Shown here: positions 19,536-29,973 of the stretch, one piece after another
Layout: every line of letters begins with the position of its first letter
Numbering within the stretch: position 1 is the stretch's first letter
Source: Isochrysis galbana
Taxonomy: Eukaryota > Haptophyta > Isochrysidales > Isochrysidaceae
Reading direction: 5' to 3'
DNA length: 64,000 nt
Assembly (NCBI GenBank): GCA_018136815.1
Contig: CM030936.1
Location: 3,452,524 to 3,516,523, forward strand
Translations under genes and position numbers: made by a program
The notes under the pieces: generated by a model
What the model was told of the DNA's origin: nothing
What the model saw: the letters and a program-made list of their open reading frames with translations, nothing else
Database searches by the model: none

Positions 19536-20500
19536 CTCCAACTCATGGGCGCTTAGCGGATCGTCGCACGTCAAGGACACCTTGAATGCGAGGCCATCGG
19601 GGCTGTCCGTGAAGAAGACAACTTCTCGAAGAGTCCGTTGCACGCTGCGTTCGATGCTGAGCACATGGGTGTCATCAAAAGTGGTGCGCCCTCTCCGCCG
19701 CCACCCTCACCTCCAACTCCCTCACCTCCGCCCCCTTCGCCTCCACCCCCGTCTCCACCACCGCCATCGCCGCCGCCGCCCTCGCCTCCGCCTCCTTCGC
19801 CTCCACCCCCGTCTCCACCGCCACCTTCGCCTCCGCCGCCTTCACCGCCCCCGCCCTCACCTCCCCCGCCCTCACCTCCACCGCCATCGCCCCCTTGTCG
19901 CATTCATCTTAGATGATGCGATTTCCAGGCTCCGGCTCCGCTCGACTCGACACCCCTCCTCCTTCACCGCCTCCTCCTTCACCACCGCCGCCCTCTCCGC
20001 CGCCGCCGTCGCCACCGCCGCCCTCACCTCCGCCTCCCTCACCTCCTCCTCCGTCGCCTCCACCTCCGTCTCCGCCGCCACCCTCTCCTCCACCGCCGTC
20101 GCCTCCGCCGCCCTCACCTCCGCCACCCTCACCGCCCCCTCCGTCACCTCCACCGCCTTCGCCCCCCCTCCTTCGCCCCCCCCTCCTTCACCACCACCTC
20201 CCTCTCCGCCTCCGCCGTCGCCACCGCCTCCTTCGCCTCCACCTCCGTCTCCACCACCCCCTCGCCTCCTCCCCCGTCACCTCCACCCCCCTCGCCCCCA
20301 CATCCTTCACCACCGCCACCGTGCCCGTTTTCGACGATCCATCCGGATGGGAGACCCCACCAGATACCAAATACGCATAGCCCACCCGGATGGTCACGCC
20401 AATCGGGCAGGCCGCGCGCCGAACCCTCGTCGAAATCACCCATCCGCCGAGCCCATTGAACGTTGAGCCGTCGCCGAGGGAGGAGGGAGGCCCGGACAAG
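19536..20500. other. Ser-Pro-rich / Gly-rich low-complexity coding region, strand unresolved
   Basis: On the plus strand 19683-19905 and 19950-20170 encode (SPPPP)n, the hydroxyproline-rich linker pattern of algal wall proteins such as pherophorins. On the minus strand both flanks look coding: 20499-20322 reads GDGSTFNGLGGWVISTRVRR then IGVTIRVGYAYLVSGGV, and 19690-19536 reads DTHVLSIERSVQRTLREVVF then FTDSPDGLAFKVSLTCDD, ending at a good GTAAGG donor (19535). The minus strand of the repeat is (GGGGE)n or contains TGA, depending on frame. Either a plus-strand wall protein or a minus-strand gene with a G-rich intron is possible. No full model could be built. Confidence 0.45.
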
Positions 20501-20711
20501 GCGTGTTTGCCATTATTCCGGCACTTTTTCTCACATATACCCTCTTAAGGACAGTATACTACTGGGCGAGAGGCATGATAAAATTCGGAAAGCCTGAAGA
20601 CGCTCTCTCAGTAGGCAAACCCCGCACCTAAGCGCCCAGCGGCCGGACACGCACGCTCAGTTCTAAGATGGGCCCGCGTCCGGCACTTCTTTCATCTGCT
20701 GCGATATTACC

Positions 20712-20803
20712 ATCTGAAACCTGCACGTTTGTACTTTAATGAGGGGGTCCTTTAAGTAGAACTTATACCGTCCACATGGGGGGCACTTGCCGAAAAAACA
20801 ACC
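20712..20803 (-). repeat. Dispersed repeat R1, copy 2
   Basis: Reverse complement of positions 1-80, nearly identical from the GTGCCCCCCATGTG block to the ACGTGCAGGTTTC end. It lies immediately left of a family D copy. Confidence 0.8.
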
Positions 20804-20811
20804 AAACCTGA

Positions 20812-21413
20812 GGTTGCACCCTCTTCCCGTAGGCGCCTTGAGCCTCTCCCTCCTCATCCCCCTCCTGTCGCCAGCCGCCCCCCTCCGCCCGTTTGCTAAC
20901 GCAAACGAGTCCCGTTTCTCACCGCACTCCATCGGGGGGGGTGCAAAACCCCCCCTCTCCCTCTCTCCGTTCTCCTCCACCCCCCTCTCCCTCCGGCGCG
21001 TCGCCATGCGGCGCGCCACGGCCTGCTCTCAGAGGCCCTTTGGGAGCTCTCAGAGGGCCAGCCAGGGCAGCTCAGGGGGCAGTGGAGGCTGGGGCTCAGC
21101 CCCTGGCCCCTCCTGCCTCTCCCACGCTTGCCTCGCTGGCCCTGGGAGCCGCCCGAAACCCTCTGTCTGCCTGGCGACCAGGTATGGGGGGGGAGTCAGC
21201 TCGAGGGCAGGCCCATGCTGGGCGTGGGAGTGCGAGTCACGGCCCGCGCCCACTTGGGGTCTCGGCCAGAGTGTTGATTGCCCAGCCCCTGCCAGCGGGC
21301 AGGGGCTGGGGTTGATTGTACGGGCCCACCCCGGGGGGTGTCCGGTGTCCGCGATGGAGAGAGGGGGGCGCGAGGCCCCCATTGACCCCCACTTATAAAA
21401 GTAGGTTGACTAG
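20812..21413 (-). repeat. GC-rich retroelement-like family D, copy 1
   Basis: Related to 21540-21905, 33065-33650 and 55520-56303. On the minus strand it begins with a hairpin (CCTACTTTTATAAGTGGG), then GGGGTCAATGGGGGCCTCG and a Pro/Gly/Ala-rich open frame. At the other end it carries GCCCGTTTGCTAACGCAAAC (an inverted motif) and CTCCATCGGGGGGGGTGCAAA. No recognisable protein domain. Confidence 0.75.
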
Positions 21414-21539
21414 TACAAGTATTAAAGAATATAATTTTGGCGCGAAAATACAGCGGGGGAGGGAAGAGGTGGGAACGCGACTCGCGACACCGCGACACCC
21501 CGTTCCTCGGCGAGCGAGCGAGGGGGCCGCATGGTCATG

Positions 21540-21905
21540 GATGATGGTAGTGGTGGCTGGGGCTCAGCCCCTCGGCCCCCCCCTGCCCCCCTGCCTCTCC
21601 CACGCTTGCCTCGCTGGCCATGGGGAGCCGCCGAGAGGTCTCGGTCTGCCTGGGGACCAGGGCTCCAGGGTGGGGGGGGGGGGAGTCAGCTCGAGGGCGG
21701 GCCCAGTCTGGGCGTGCGAATCGCGGCCCGCGCCCACTATTAAGTAGGGGTCTGGGCCAGAATGATGATTGCCCAGCCCCTGCAAGAGCTGGGGTTGATT
21801 GTACGGTACGGACCCACCCCGGGAGGTCGGGAGGTGTCCGCAATGGAGTGAGAGGGGCGCGAGGCGCGAGGCCCCCATTGACCCCTACCTACTTATAAAA
21901 GTACG
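21540..21905 (-). repeat. Family D, copy 2 (truncated)
   Basis: Shares the right-hand 360 bp of family D, including GGCTGGGGCTCAGCCCC, the GGGGAGTCAGCTCGAGGGC block and the terminal CTACTTATAAAAGTA hairpin (21890-21904). It lacks the left half. It follows copy 1 after about 125 bp in the same orientation. Confidence 0.75.
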
Positions 21906-21989
21906 TTAATCATCGTTGATCGTTGAGGAACCTATAAAACGAAACAAGAAACAAGCCAAAACCGTATTAAACGTGACGACAAGACACGC

Positions 21990-22330
21990 CCGACGCAAAA
22001 CGCAACGAACCCCGAACCCATGAGTGGAACTCGGAAGCACTCGCGATTGCTCGTAGCTCGTACAACCGCGCGCCACAAAATAGACGCTTAATAGGCCTAC
22101 CCAGAACCCACGCTCTGAACCACAGGGCCGGACCCCGGAAACCGGAAACCGAGCGAGGGAAAAGGAAAAGGGATGAGGGGGGGCAGAGAAGGAGGTGGAG
22201 AGAGGGAAGTTAAGGGCGATGTCGGAGTAGAGCAAGGGCAAGGGAAAGGTATACCTTGCTTGGGATAGTAGGTAGGTGTGTAGCTCAGAATCAGAATCTT
22301 GAATCTTCAGATTTTTTTTCAAGGAAGAGA
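21990..22330 (+). repeat. Dispersed repeat family J, copy 3
   Basis: Shares the GGAGGTGGAGAGAGGGAAG block and the terminal GAATCTTCAGATTTTTTTTC with copies at 9190 and 56425. The end is an unambiguous T run (22312-22320). Confidence 0.6.
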
Positions 22331-22462
22331 AGAGGAAGAGGGAAGAGGGAATGAAGGCAAGGTCGTTTGCCTTCATTTGGTACCCCCTGAACACACACAC
22401 AGCAAGCGCACCCTCTCTCCTCTCTGGTGTCTTTATGGACCGAAGAAAGATATTATAATCAA

Positions 22463-22860
22463 GCGGCAGCTCTCCCCTCCGGCGATAACGTGTCTTCTGG
22501 CCTTGTTTAGGTAAATAAAGGTAAAGGAGACGGGGGGCGCTAGAGCCAGGAGGGGAGGGAGGGCCGCGGCTCGCCGCGGCCATACTCGCTACGGCGAGAG
22601 AGATTAGCGCTCTGGCTCTGGCCGCAACTATCAGTAAAACTGATAGGGTCATGGGGGCCTCGCTCCCCCCTTCCTCCAATGCAGACACCCCCTGGGTGGG
22701 CCTGCACACCCAACCTCAGCCCCTGCCTGCTGGGCAGTGCCCCCTCCCCCCGGCCGGTATCACCCGGCTCGTCAGGCATGGCGGGATTCCGGATTGAATA
22801 AACGTTGTCCAATCAGCAATTAGCTCGTGGGATTGGCTAGGATATAACATTCATTATTTT
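22463..22860 (-). repeat. Family C tail joined to family G copy
   Basis: 22463-22520 matches the family C 3' tail (GCGGCAGCTCTCCCCTCCGG then CGTGTCTTCTGG). From 22520 to 22860 the reverse complement matches family G (GGCGCTAGAGCC, GGCATGGCGGGATTCCGG, TTGGCTAGGATATAACATT). An insert containing CAACTATCAGTAAAACTGAT and CTCAGCCCCTGCC replaces the middle of family G. The composite shows repeated nesting of the families. Confidence 0.65.
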
Positions 22861-23213
22861 ATTCTCGCCTGTATGCCTCTCCACGACGGTGAACGCAAAT
22901 GCAGCTGGTGGGCATGACTGACGATCGCCCCAGCCTAACTATTGCGAATAAGTGGCTTGCGCTCAACCGACAACACAAATCAAACGTGCATGGATTTGTG
23001 GAAGTGGCGCATGCGTGGCTCGAGAGCCCTTGTGCTGCCGGCACAATATCGGTCCTGAAATGAGCTTGCTGTCCTCATGGCAATTGTGGTGGCGTACGAG
23101 GCAACAGCGATGGTCCGACCAATGAATCTGATCAAGGCCCCAAGCGACTAACTAGCTACAAAGCCGCTTTGTGGTGCTAGTCTACCAGCGTGCGCCACTC
23201 CTAGTCGCCACTA
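22861..23213. other. Spacer downstream of the 260-aa gene
   Basis: Mixed composition with no repeats recognised and no convincing ORF. It probably includes the 3' untranslated region of the minus-strand gene ending at 23214. Confidence 0.5.
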
Positions 23214-23996
23214 TCACTTTTTTGAAACTCGAACGGAGCCTGGCGCGGTGGCCTGCTTGGTCTGCCTCTCATTCTTAATCTGAGCCCAGGTCTTGGTGAA
23301 GAAGTGGAAGTTGTCGAAGGTGTTGCAGCGGATCTTGACCTTCTTCGTCTCACCTGCTTTCAGACCGCTGAGGACCTGGAGCGTCATCTTGACTTCTAAC
23401 CTCAGGGAAGAGGTGATCTTGACGTTGACGAGAGTAGCCTCGTCCATGAAGCCGTGGATTGTGATCTTCTCCTTGTCGCGGTAGACGTCGTACCCCACAT
23501 ATATGGAGCCGTTCCAGACAAAAAGGCGGCGCGGTCGCGGGTCAGGCGGTGACTCCTCGTCCCATCCGACCGCGATAGCCTCGTCAAAGAGCCAACTGTC
23601 AACGAAGTACCGGATCCAAAGCTCACGCCGCTCTGACTCAGGCATATTCGGCCGCGGGTCTGGCGGGCTCTCCAGGTCCCAGCCGATATCCTCCGCATCA
23701 CCGAACCTCTTCTGCGCGACAAAGTAGCGTATCCATTGCCTCCTCCTCGACTCCTCCACATCGGAATCCTCGTACTCCCCGGAGGCGGAGGGTTTTGCAG
23801 GCATGGGTATGAAGTCCTCATACAGCGCTGCGCTCGTCCGGTCCGCGCCCTCCTCGCCTGTCAGCAGGTCTAGCCGGTTGGAGATTGCCGAGAGAGCAGA
23901 GGTGCGGTTATCAGTGAGCACAGACGAGCGAGGGGGCTGGGGGAGCGAGGAGCTCTGGGTGGTGGGCACATCGCGCAAGTCACGGATCTTCTCCAT
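23214..23996 (-). CDS. 260-aa intronless gene with two WIRYFV repeats, function unknown
   Basis: The ATG at 23996 (MEKIRDLRDVPTTQ) opens a 260-aa frame ending at 23214. Residues 1-85 are Ser/Thr-rich and acidic. Two similar motifs follow at 88-116 and 127-154: WIRYFV, a variable helix, GWD, then ESPPDPRP. Residues 157-235 are beta-strand-like (LFVWNGSIYVGYDVYRDK, TLVNVKITSSLRLEVKMTL). The tail is basic. I do not recognise the family. The coding-strand sequence before the ATG is strongly CT-rich for about 400 nt, as at the ACC gene. The frame stays open upstream to 24425 only through that Leu/Ser/Pro-rich tract, so the internal ATG is preferred. Confidence 0.75.
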   Translation of the reverse strand: MEKIRDLRDVPTTQSSSLPQPPRSSVLTDNRTSALSAISNRLDLLTGEEGADRTSAALYEDFIPMPAKPSASGEYEDSDVEESRRRQWIRYFVAQKRFGDAEDIGWDLESPPDPRPNMPESERRELWIRYFVDSWLFDEAIAVGWDEESPPDPRPRRLFVWNGSIYVGYDVYRDKEKITIHGFMDEATLVNVKITSSLRLEVKMTLQVLSGLKAGETKKVKIRCNTFDNFHFFTKTWAQIKNERQTKQATAPGSVRVSKK

Positions 23997-24640
23997 GACG
24001 CACGCTGCCCACCCTGGCCCCGGACGGCCGCTGGAGAGAGATCGTAGGGAGGGAGAGAAAGTGGAGGGAGAGGGCGAGGAGGCGCCCCCCGAGAGAGAGA
24101 AGAGAGCGGGAGGCGCGGTGGGGAGGGGGGGGTGGGGGGGGGGAAGAGAGAGAATAGAGAGCAAAGAGAAGAGAAGTGGGCACGGAGAGAGAAAAGACAA
24201 GAGGAACAAAGGGAGTACTCTTCTCGTGGCGAGAGGGCTCAGAGGAGGAGGAGAGGATAGAGAGGTGAAGAGGTGAAGAGGAGAAAATTGAGAGAGAGGT
24301 ATCGACGAGGAGACGGTATCAAAGTAAAGGCAAGAGAAAAGAGGGAGAGGAGGGGATGAAGGAGAAGAAAGAGGCAAGGAGGAGCAGAGCCTCACCAGAT
24401 TCAGTGAATGTGGATGGGCGAGCAAGAATAGAGAAAGCCGGCGGGCACGCAGCTGAATCGCAGAAAATCACGCCGCTAAGGGGGAGAAGAGAGAGGAGAG
24501 CGGGAGTAGTATTGTAGTAGAGCCGAGTAGTAGGAGGGGAGGGCGACGAGGAGGATGCGATGTTTAATCACTATGGGAGGGGAAGGTGTCCAGTGTGGGG
24601 CAGGAGAAAGGGGGGGGGAGTGGAGAGCCTAGATGGGAAA
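23997..24640. promoter_or_regulatory. Purine-rich upstream region of the 260-aa gene
   Basis: 24040-24410 is GA-rich on the plus strand, hence CT-rich on the coding strand of the gene starting at 23996. Similar skewed tracts precede EXO1, the CoA kinase fusion and ACC. 24420-24640 is GC-rich spacer without ORFs. The regulatory role is inferred from position only. Confidence 0.35.
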
Positions 24641-24649
24641 AACAGTGGG

Positions 24650-26215
<1,566 letters not shown>

Positions 26216-26335
26216 TCTCCCATCTAGGGTGGAGAGGGAGAACCAACCTGGAAGCCAGAAGACGCACGCACGGGGGAGTCTTCCAGGGACACGAAAGCCG
26301 TGTATTTGAGATGTGCAGCGAGCAAGAGAAGACCA

Positions 26336-26800
26336 AAAAAAAACTTCATCATATTATTCTTACCGCACTCGCGGCGCATGGCGCGCATGGGCATGGGCAT
26401 GGAACCACTACCTACTACCTACACCTACACGTAGTATACTTTCTACACCCCCACTCTCCCGGCCCTTCCCCCTTCCCCCCCCCGCCATCAGGCGGCTCCC
26501 TCCGTGCACTACTAGGGGGATCGGGGTGAAGGGCTTAGATATGGTCCGGTGCCCCCCCCCCCCCCCCCCGGTGAACCGGTGATCCGTTCACCCGCTCACG
26601 CTCACCCCTTCCTCCTTCCTCCCTTCCTCCTGCGCCTACTGGGCTGTGGGCTGGCGGCGGCCTCAGCCCCGACTTATCCTGCAAACAGGTGCGGGACTTA
26701 CCTGCTATTTTTGGTGGGCGGAGCGACGCGCTCTCTCTCCCCTCTCATGCGGCACGCGCGATGGCGCGCCTGCGCGCCTGCGACAGGCCTGCAGCTGTAA
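26336..26800 (+). repeat. Dispersed repeat family H, copy 1
   Basis: Matches 55138-55520 (same orientation) and 34205-34385 (opposite, partial). Landmarks are CTTACCGCACTCGCGGCG, ACACGTAGTATACTTTCTA, CCATCAGGCGGCTCCC, GTGCACTACTAGGGGG, GTGAAGGGCTTAGATATGG, a C run, and GCGACAGGCCTGCAGC at the right. About 450 bp, non-coding. Confidence 0.8.
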
Positions 26801-26814
26801 GCTTACAAGCTTAC

Positions 26815-27036
26815 GTGACATCTATGCCAGCCTCACCTGCCCCCTGAGCTGTGCTCCCAGGCCCCTGCAGGCCACCTGGAGACCTGAAGAGGGGCCGCAG
26901 GCGCGCGCCATGGGCCCCCGCCGCAGGGAAGAGAGGAGGAAAAGGGAAGAGGGAGCAGGGGAGGGGGGAGCGGCAGCTCTCCCCTCCGGCAGATACGTGT
27001 CTTCTCGCCCCGTTTGGGTAGGAGATTTTTTTTAAA
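26815..27036 (+). repeat. Family C, 3' part with T-run end
   Basis: Reverse complement of about 13195-13400 (GGCCACCTGGAGACCTGAAG, CGGCAGCTCTCCCCTCCGG, CGTGTCTTCTCG). It ends GTTTGGGTAGGAGATTTTTTTT, the same kind of T-run terminus as LINE family A. It is 5'-truncated and abuts family H. Confidence 0.7.
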
Positions 27037-27794
27037 ATTTTTAACAAATTTTTATGGGTCGCGGCAAAGGAACGGAAGGAACTAGCGCTAACTCAAGACA
27101 GGACTCCCTGCCGCGGCAAGCGCAAGCACCCTTCCCCCTCATGCCACCCAGCTCTTCACTAGCTTTCTACCTGCGCTAGCTGTAGCGCCCCTCCCTCCAC
27201 ACTCAAACAGCCCCCCACGCCAAGATCCTGTTCTGGTCTCGCAGGCAAGGGGGCCTAATTAATGGGAGGGAGAGGAGAGAGGAGCAACTCCTCAGAGATG
27301 AGCTGTGGGGAAGGAGATGTCTGAGTGGGGGCGCTATACCCTTGCGCTAGGCATGGGCAGCGACGCCGCCTCAAGACGTGTCCTCCCTCTTGTCTTGAGT
27401 CGAAATTATTGGTGCTTGAAAAAGAGGGCGAGGGGGGTTGTGCTTCTTGGGTTGTTGGTAGTTGGAAGAGGGAGTGTGAGAGGGATTCAAGTATTGGAAG
27501 AGGGCCCAAAGGGCACTGAGTTGTAGGTACTTGTGGCCCACAAGAGTGGGGTGAAAACGAAGTCGCGTTCCGTCAAAAGAGGACGAAGTTGTCCAGAGGA
27601 TGCGGACGGTTTCACGCGCATCAGCGCCGCGTAGACAAAAGGGCCAACTGCAGCGCCGCGCAGACAAAGGCGCCGCGTATGAAAACAACACCGTAGAACA
27701 AAACGCCGCGTAAAAAGAAGGCCCACTGTCGCGTATAAAAAAAAGGTCACTATGAAAAAGCTCAAGCGGACGCAAAACACTAGTTCATTCACCG
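27037..27794. other. Spacer
   Basis: Includes one copy of the CGCGTTCCGTC motif followed by AAAAGAGGA (27561-27580) and several CGCCGCGTA-like short repeats (27625-27720). Open frames on both strands lack domains. No gene seen. Confidence 0.5.
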
Positions 27795-28405
27795 ATGCAC
27801 ATCGCGCCGTGCCCAATGCACGGCGTGCACAATGTGATTGGTGCTCAGTGGATACTATTCATTAAACTGCATGTTTATATAGTTGTCGGCCTTAGAGGAA
27901 AAGTGTTTGCATGCGCACGCACGGCGTCCCCGCGGGGGAGAAAACGCAGAGAAAAAAGTTGTTATCCCCCCACACGGCTAGCCCTTATTTAATTTTAAAA
28001 TACTACACACATAACTGTGGACATTTGATCGCTCAATTCGACTGATGCCCCACAATTGACGGAACGACACCTCGATAAGTGTAAGTGTATCAACATGGGT
28101 CTTGAGTTTGAGTTGAAATTTTTGGTGCTTGAAACAGAGGGTGCGCCGTGCCCAATGCGCACGGCGTGCAGGTGCTCAGTGGATACTATTCATTAAACTG
28201 CATGTTTATGTAGTTGTCGGCCTTAAAGGAAAAGCGTTTGCATGCGCACGCACGGCGTCCCCGCGGGGGAACATGCACCGCGGGAAAAAGCAGAGAAAAA
28301 AGTTGTTATCCCCACGCACCGCTAGCCCTTATTTAATTTTAAAATAACTGTGGACATTTGATCGCTCAATTCGACTGATGCCCCACAATTGACGGAACGA
28401 CACCT
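27795..28405 (-). repeat. Family E, two adjacent copies
   Basis: Two related units at about 27795-28085 and 28130-28405, on the minus strand relative to the family E copy at 7530-8347. Each contains the ORF end (VSFRQLWGISRIERSNVHS), TTATTTTAAAATTAAAT, then a GCCGTGCGTGCGCATG block and the CCTTAAGGCCGACAA-like block. They stand head to tail, separated by about 45 bp. Confidence 0.7.
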
Positions 28406-28693
28406 GCTGAGCTGCCCTCCCACATGAGGTGCTCTTGTGCTCTTGGGGTGGGAGGGTTTCCCACTGTTGGAGGGGGTCTCAAAGACCCCCTGCATGCTAC
28501 GCAGAGGTATGGTGGCAACCTGTTCGGTGCCAGTGCTCGCCACCCCGCGCGCTTGCGCGGGTGTGGTTTGGATGGGCTGGATGGGCCTTGAGAGGGCTTT
28601 CTGACGAGCCGCCTCGGGCGGCATGGGGCGTCCCAGGTGGGGCGCGGTGGCGAGGGTCGCCTGAGGCTCGGGAGCGGTCGCGGCACGCTCCAT
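28406..28693 (-). pseudogene. Diverged LINE family A-like ORF1 fragment
   Basis: On the minus strand an ATG at 28693 begins MERAATAPEPQATLATAP, clearly related to family A ORF1 (MERAPTAPTSQPPAATT), preceded by the same AACTATTGTTATAGTT hairpin at 28699-28714. The similarity fades after about 60 residues and the sequence runs directly into family E. It is a chimera or a separate non-autonomous family using the family A 5' end. Confidence 0.65.
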
Positions 28694-28714
28694 AGGTCAA
28701 ACTATAACAATAGT

Positions 28715-29090
28715 TTTCCGTTTGGGTAAGAGAAGACGGGGGCGCCAGAGCCAGGAAGGAAGGGCCGCGCCTCGCCGCGGCCACTCGCTCTAGCGAGGGA
28801 GATTAGCGCTTCTGGGCTCCTATCTCACGAGTGCCCCCCCCCCCCCCTGCGGTGCGTTTACCCGAAAGGGGTTTTCCCCCAGCGTGGACTCGAGGAGAGG
28901 ACGCGCTGGGGTGCGCGGGGTCGGTGCATGCACTGGGGGGAGGACAAATATCGAGGGGAGGGGGCAGTGCCCCCACCCCCCGGTATCACTCGGACACCTG
29001 ACACCTGGCCCGTCAGGCATGGCGGGATTCCGGGACGGAAAAGTTATGTCCAATTAACTAGTGGGGTTGGCTAGGATATAACATTGATTA
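28715..29090 (-). repeat. Family G, copy 3
   Basis: Reverse complement of 12806-13193 over nearly its whole length, including the G/C homopolymer (28836-28849 here as C), the CCCGAAAGGGGTTTTCCCCC motif and TTGGCTAGGATATAACATT at the end. Non-coding. Confidence 0.85.
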
Positions 29091-29091
29091 T

Positions 29092-29300
29092 TATTAGAGC
29101 GTGAGCGCGCGTGACGGAGGGGGAGAGAGGGGGGGCGAATCGCGAATCGCACCATTTCTTTTGGATTCTTGGCGAAGATTTTCGTGGAAGTTGTAAGTTG
29201 TAGTGGAAGCAGGTGGCCCCCACCTCCACCTGAGGTTTTTTTTGGGGCATCGCGCCACTGTCAAAAATGCAGCCCAACCCTTACTAATAGTTAAAATCCC
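29092..29300 (-). repeat. Dispersed repeat family I, copy 1
   Basis: Reverse complement is related to 54830-55000: GGGCTGCATTTTTGAC, GGTGGGGGCCACCTG versus GGGGGCCACCTGCCACCA, AATCTTCGCCAAGAA, ATGGTG.GATTCG and CGCGCGCTCACGCTCTA. About 200 bp, non-coding. Confidence 0.7.
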
Positions 29301-29973
29301 CCTATTTGACAATGTCTGACCGCCCTATTTGTCGGTTTTCGCCTTTTCCTTTTCCTTTTCGCCTTCGGCCTATGCCTATGCGCTATATCTATGCGCCATC
29401 TCGCTTGAGCCCGATTCAGCCATGACGTATGCTTGTATCTTTCATTGGGAATGACGTCGGATGGGAAAGAGGGATTCGCCTTCGGCGATGATGGGGGAGT
29501 GTCAGAGTCAGCATCAGCGTTTTTAGTTTTCTTGTTGCTTGTTGTCCTAGTTTGATCCTAGTGCTAGTGCTGAGGGACCGTGCCTCATCGGCAACGGAGC
29601 CCCTACCCCGCGATGGGGGTGTGGGCGCTTGGTGCATGGCTCGTCCGGTGTATGTGGCTATGTAGCTAGAGATGCTGGCCAACAAGATCCTCTACAAGAC
29701 CACAATTTCTAATAACGAAACATGACAACATAGTAGGTAGAAGTCGTTAAGAAGGAAAGAACGTGGGGCCCCTAACTAACGTGGTTCGCGCGCACTGCTC
29801 GGCCGAGTTTAAACCGTCAGAGTCGCCGCTCTCCCGCGGGAGGCCGACAGTGGAGAGGGAGAGGAGGCGATCAGAGGAAGAGGGAGAGAGGGAGGGAGGG
29901 AGAGAGAGGGAGCGGTTAGGGAGGTGAGGGAGAGGGAGGGGGCGCGCGTCGCAAAGGGGTCGGCCGGCACACG
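29301..29973. other. Spacer and purine-rich leader of EXO1
   Basis: 29301-29840 has no convincing ORF. 29848-29950 is a GA-rich tract (GGGAGAGAGGGAGGGAGG) ending about 25 nt before the EXO1 ATG, likely promoter or 5' UTR. Confidence 0.45.
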
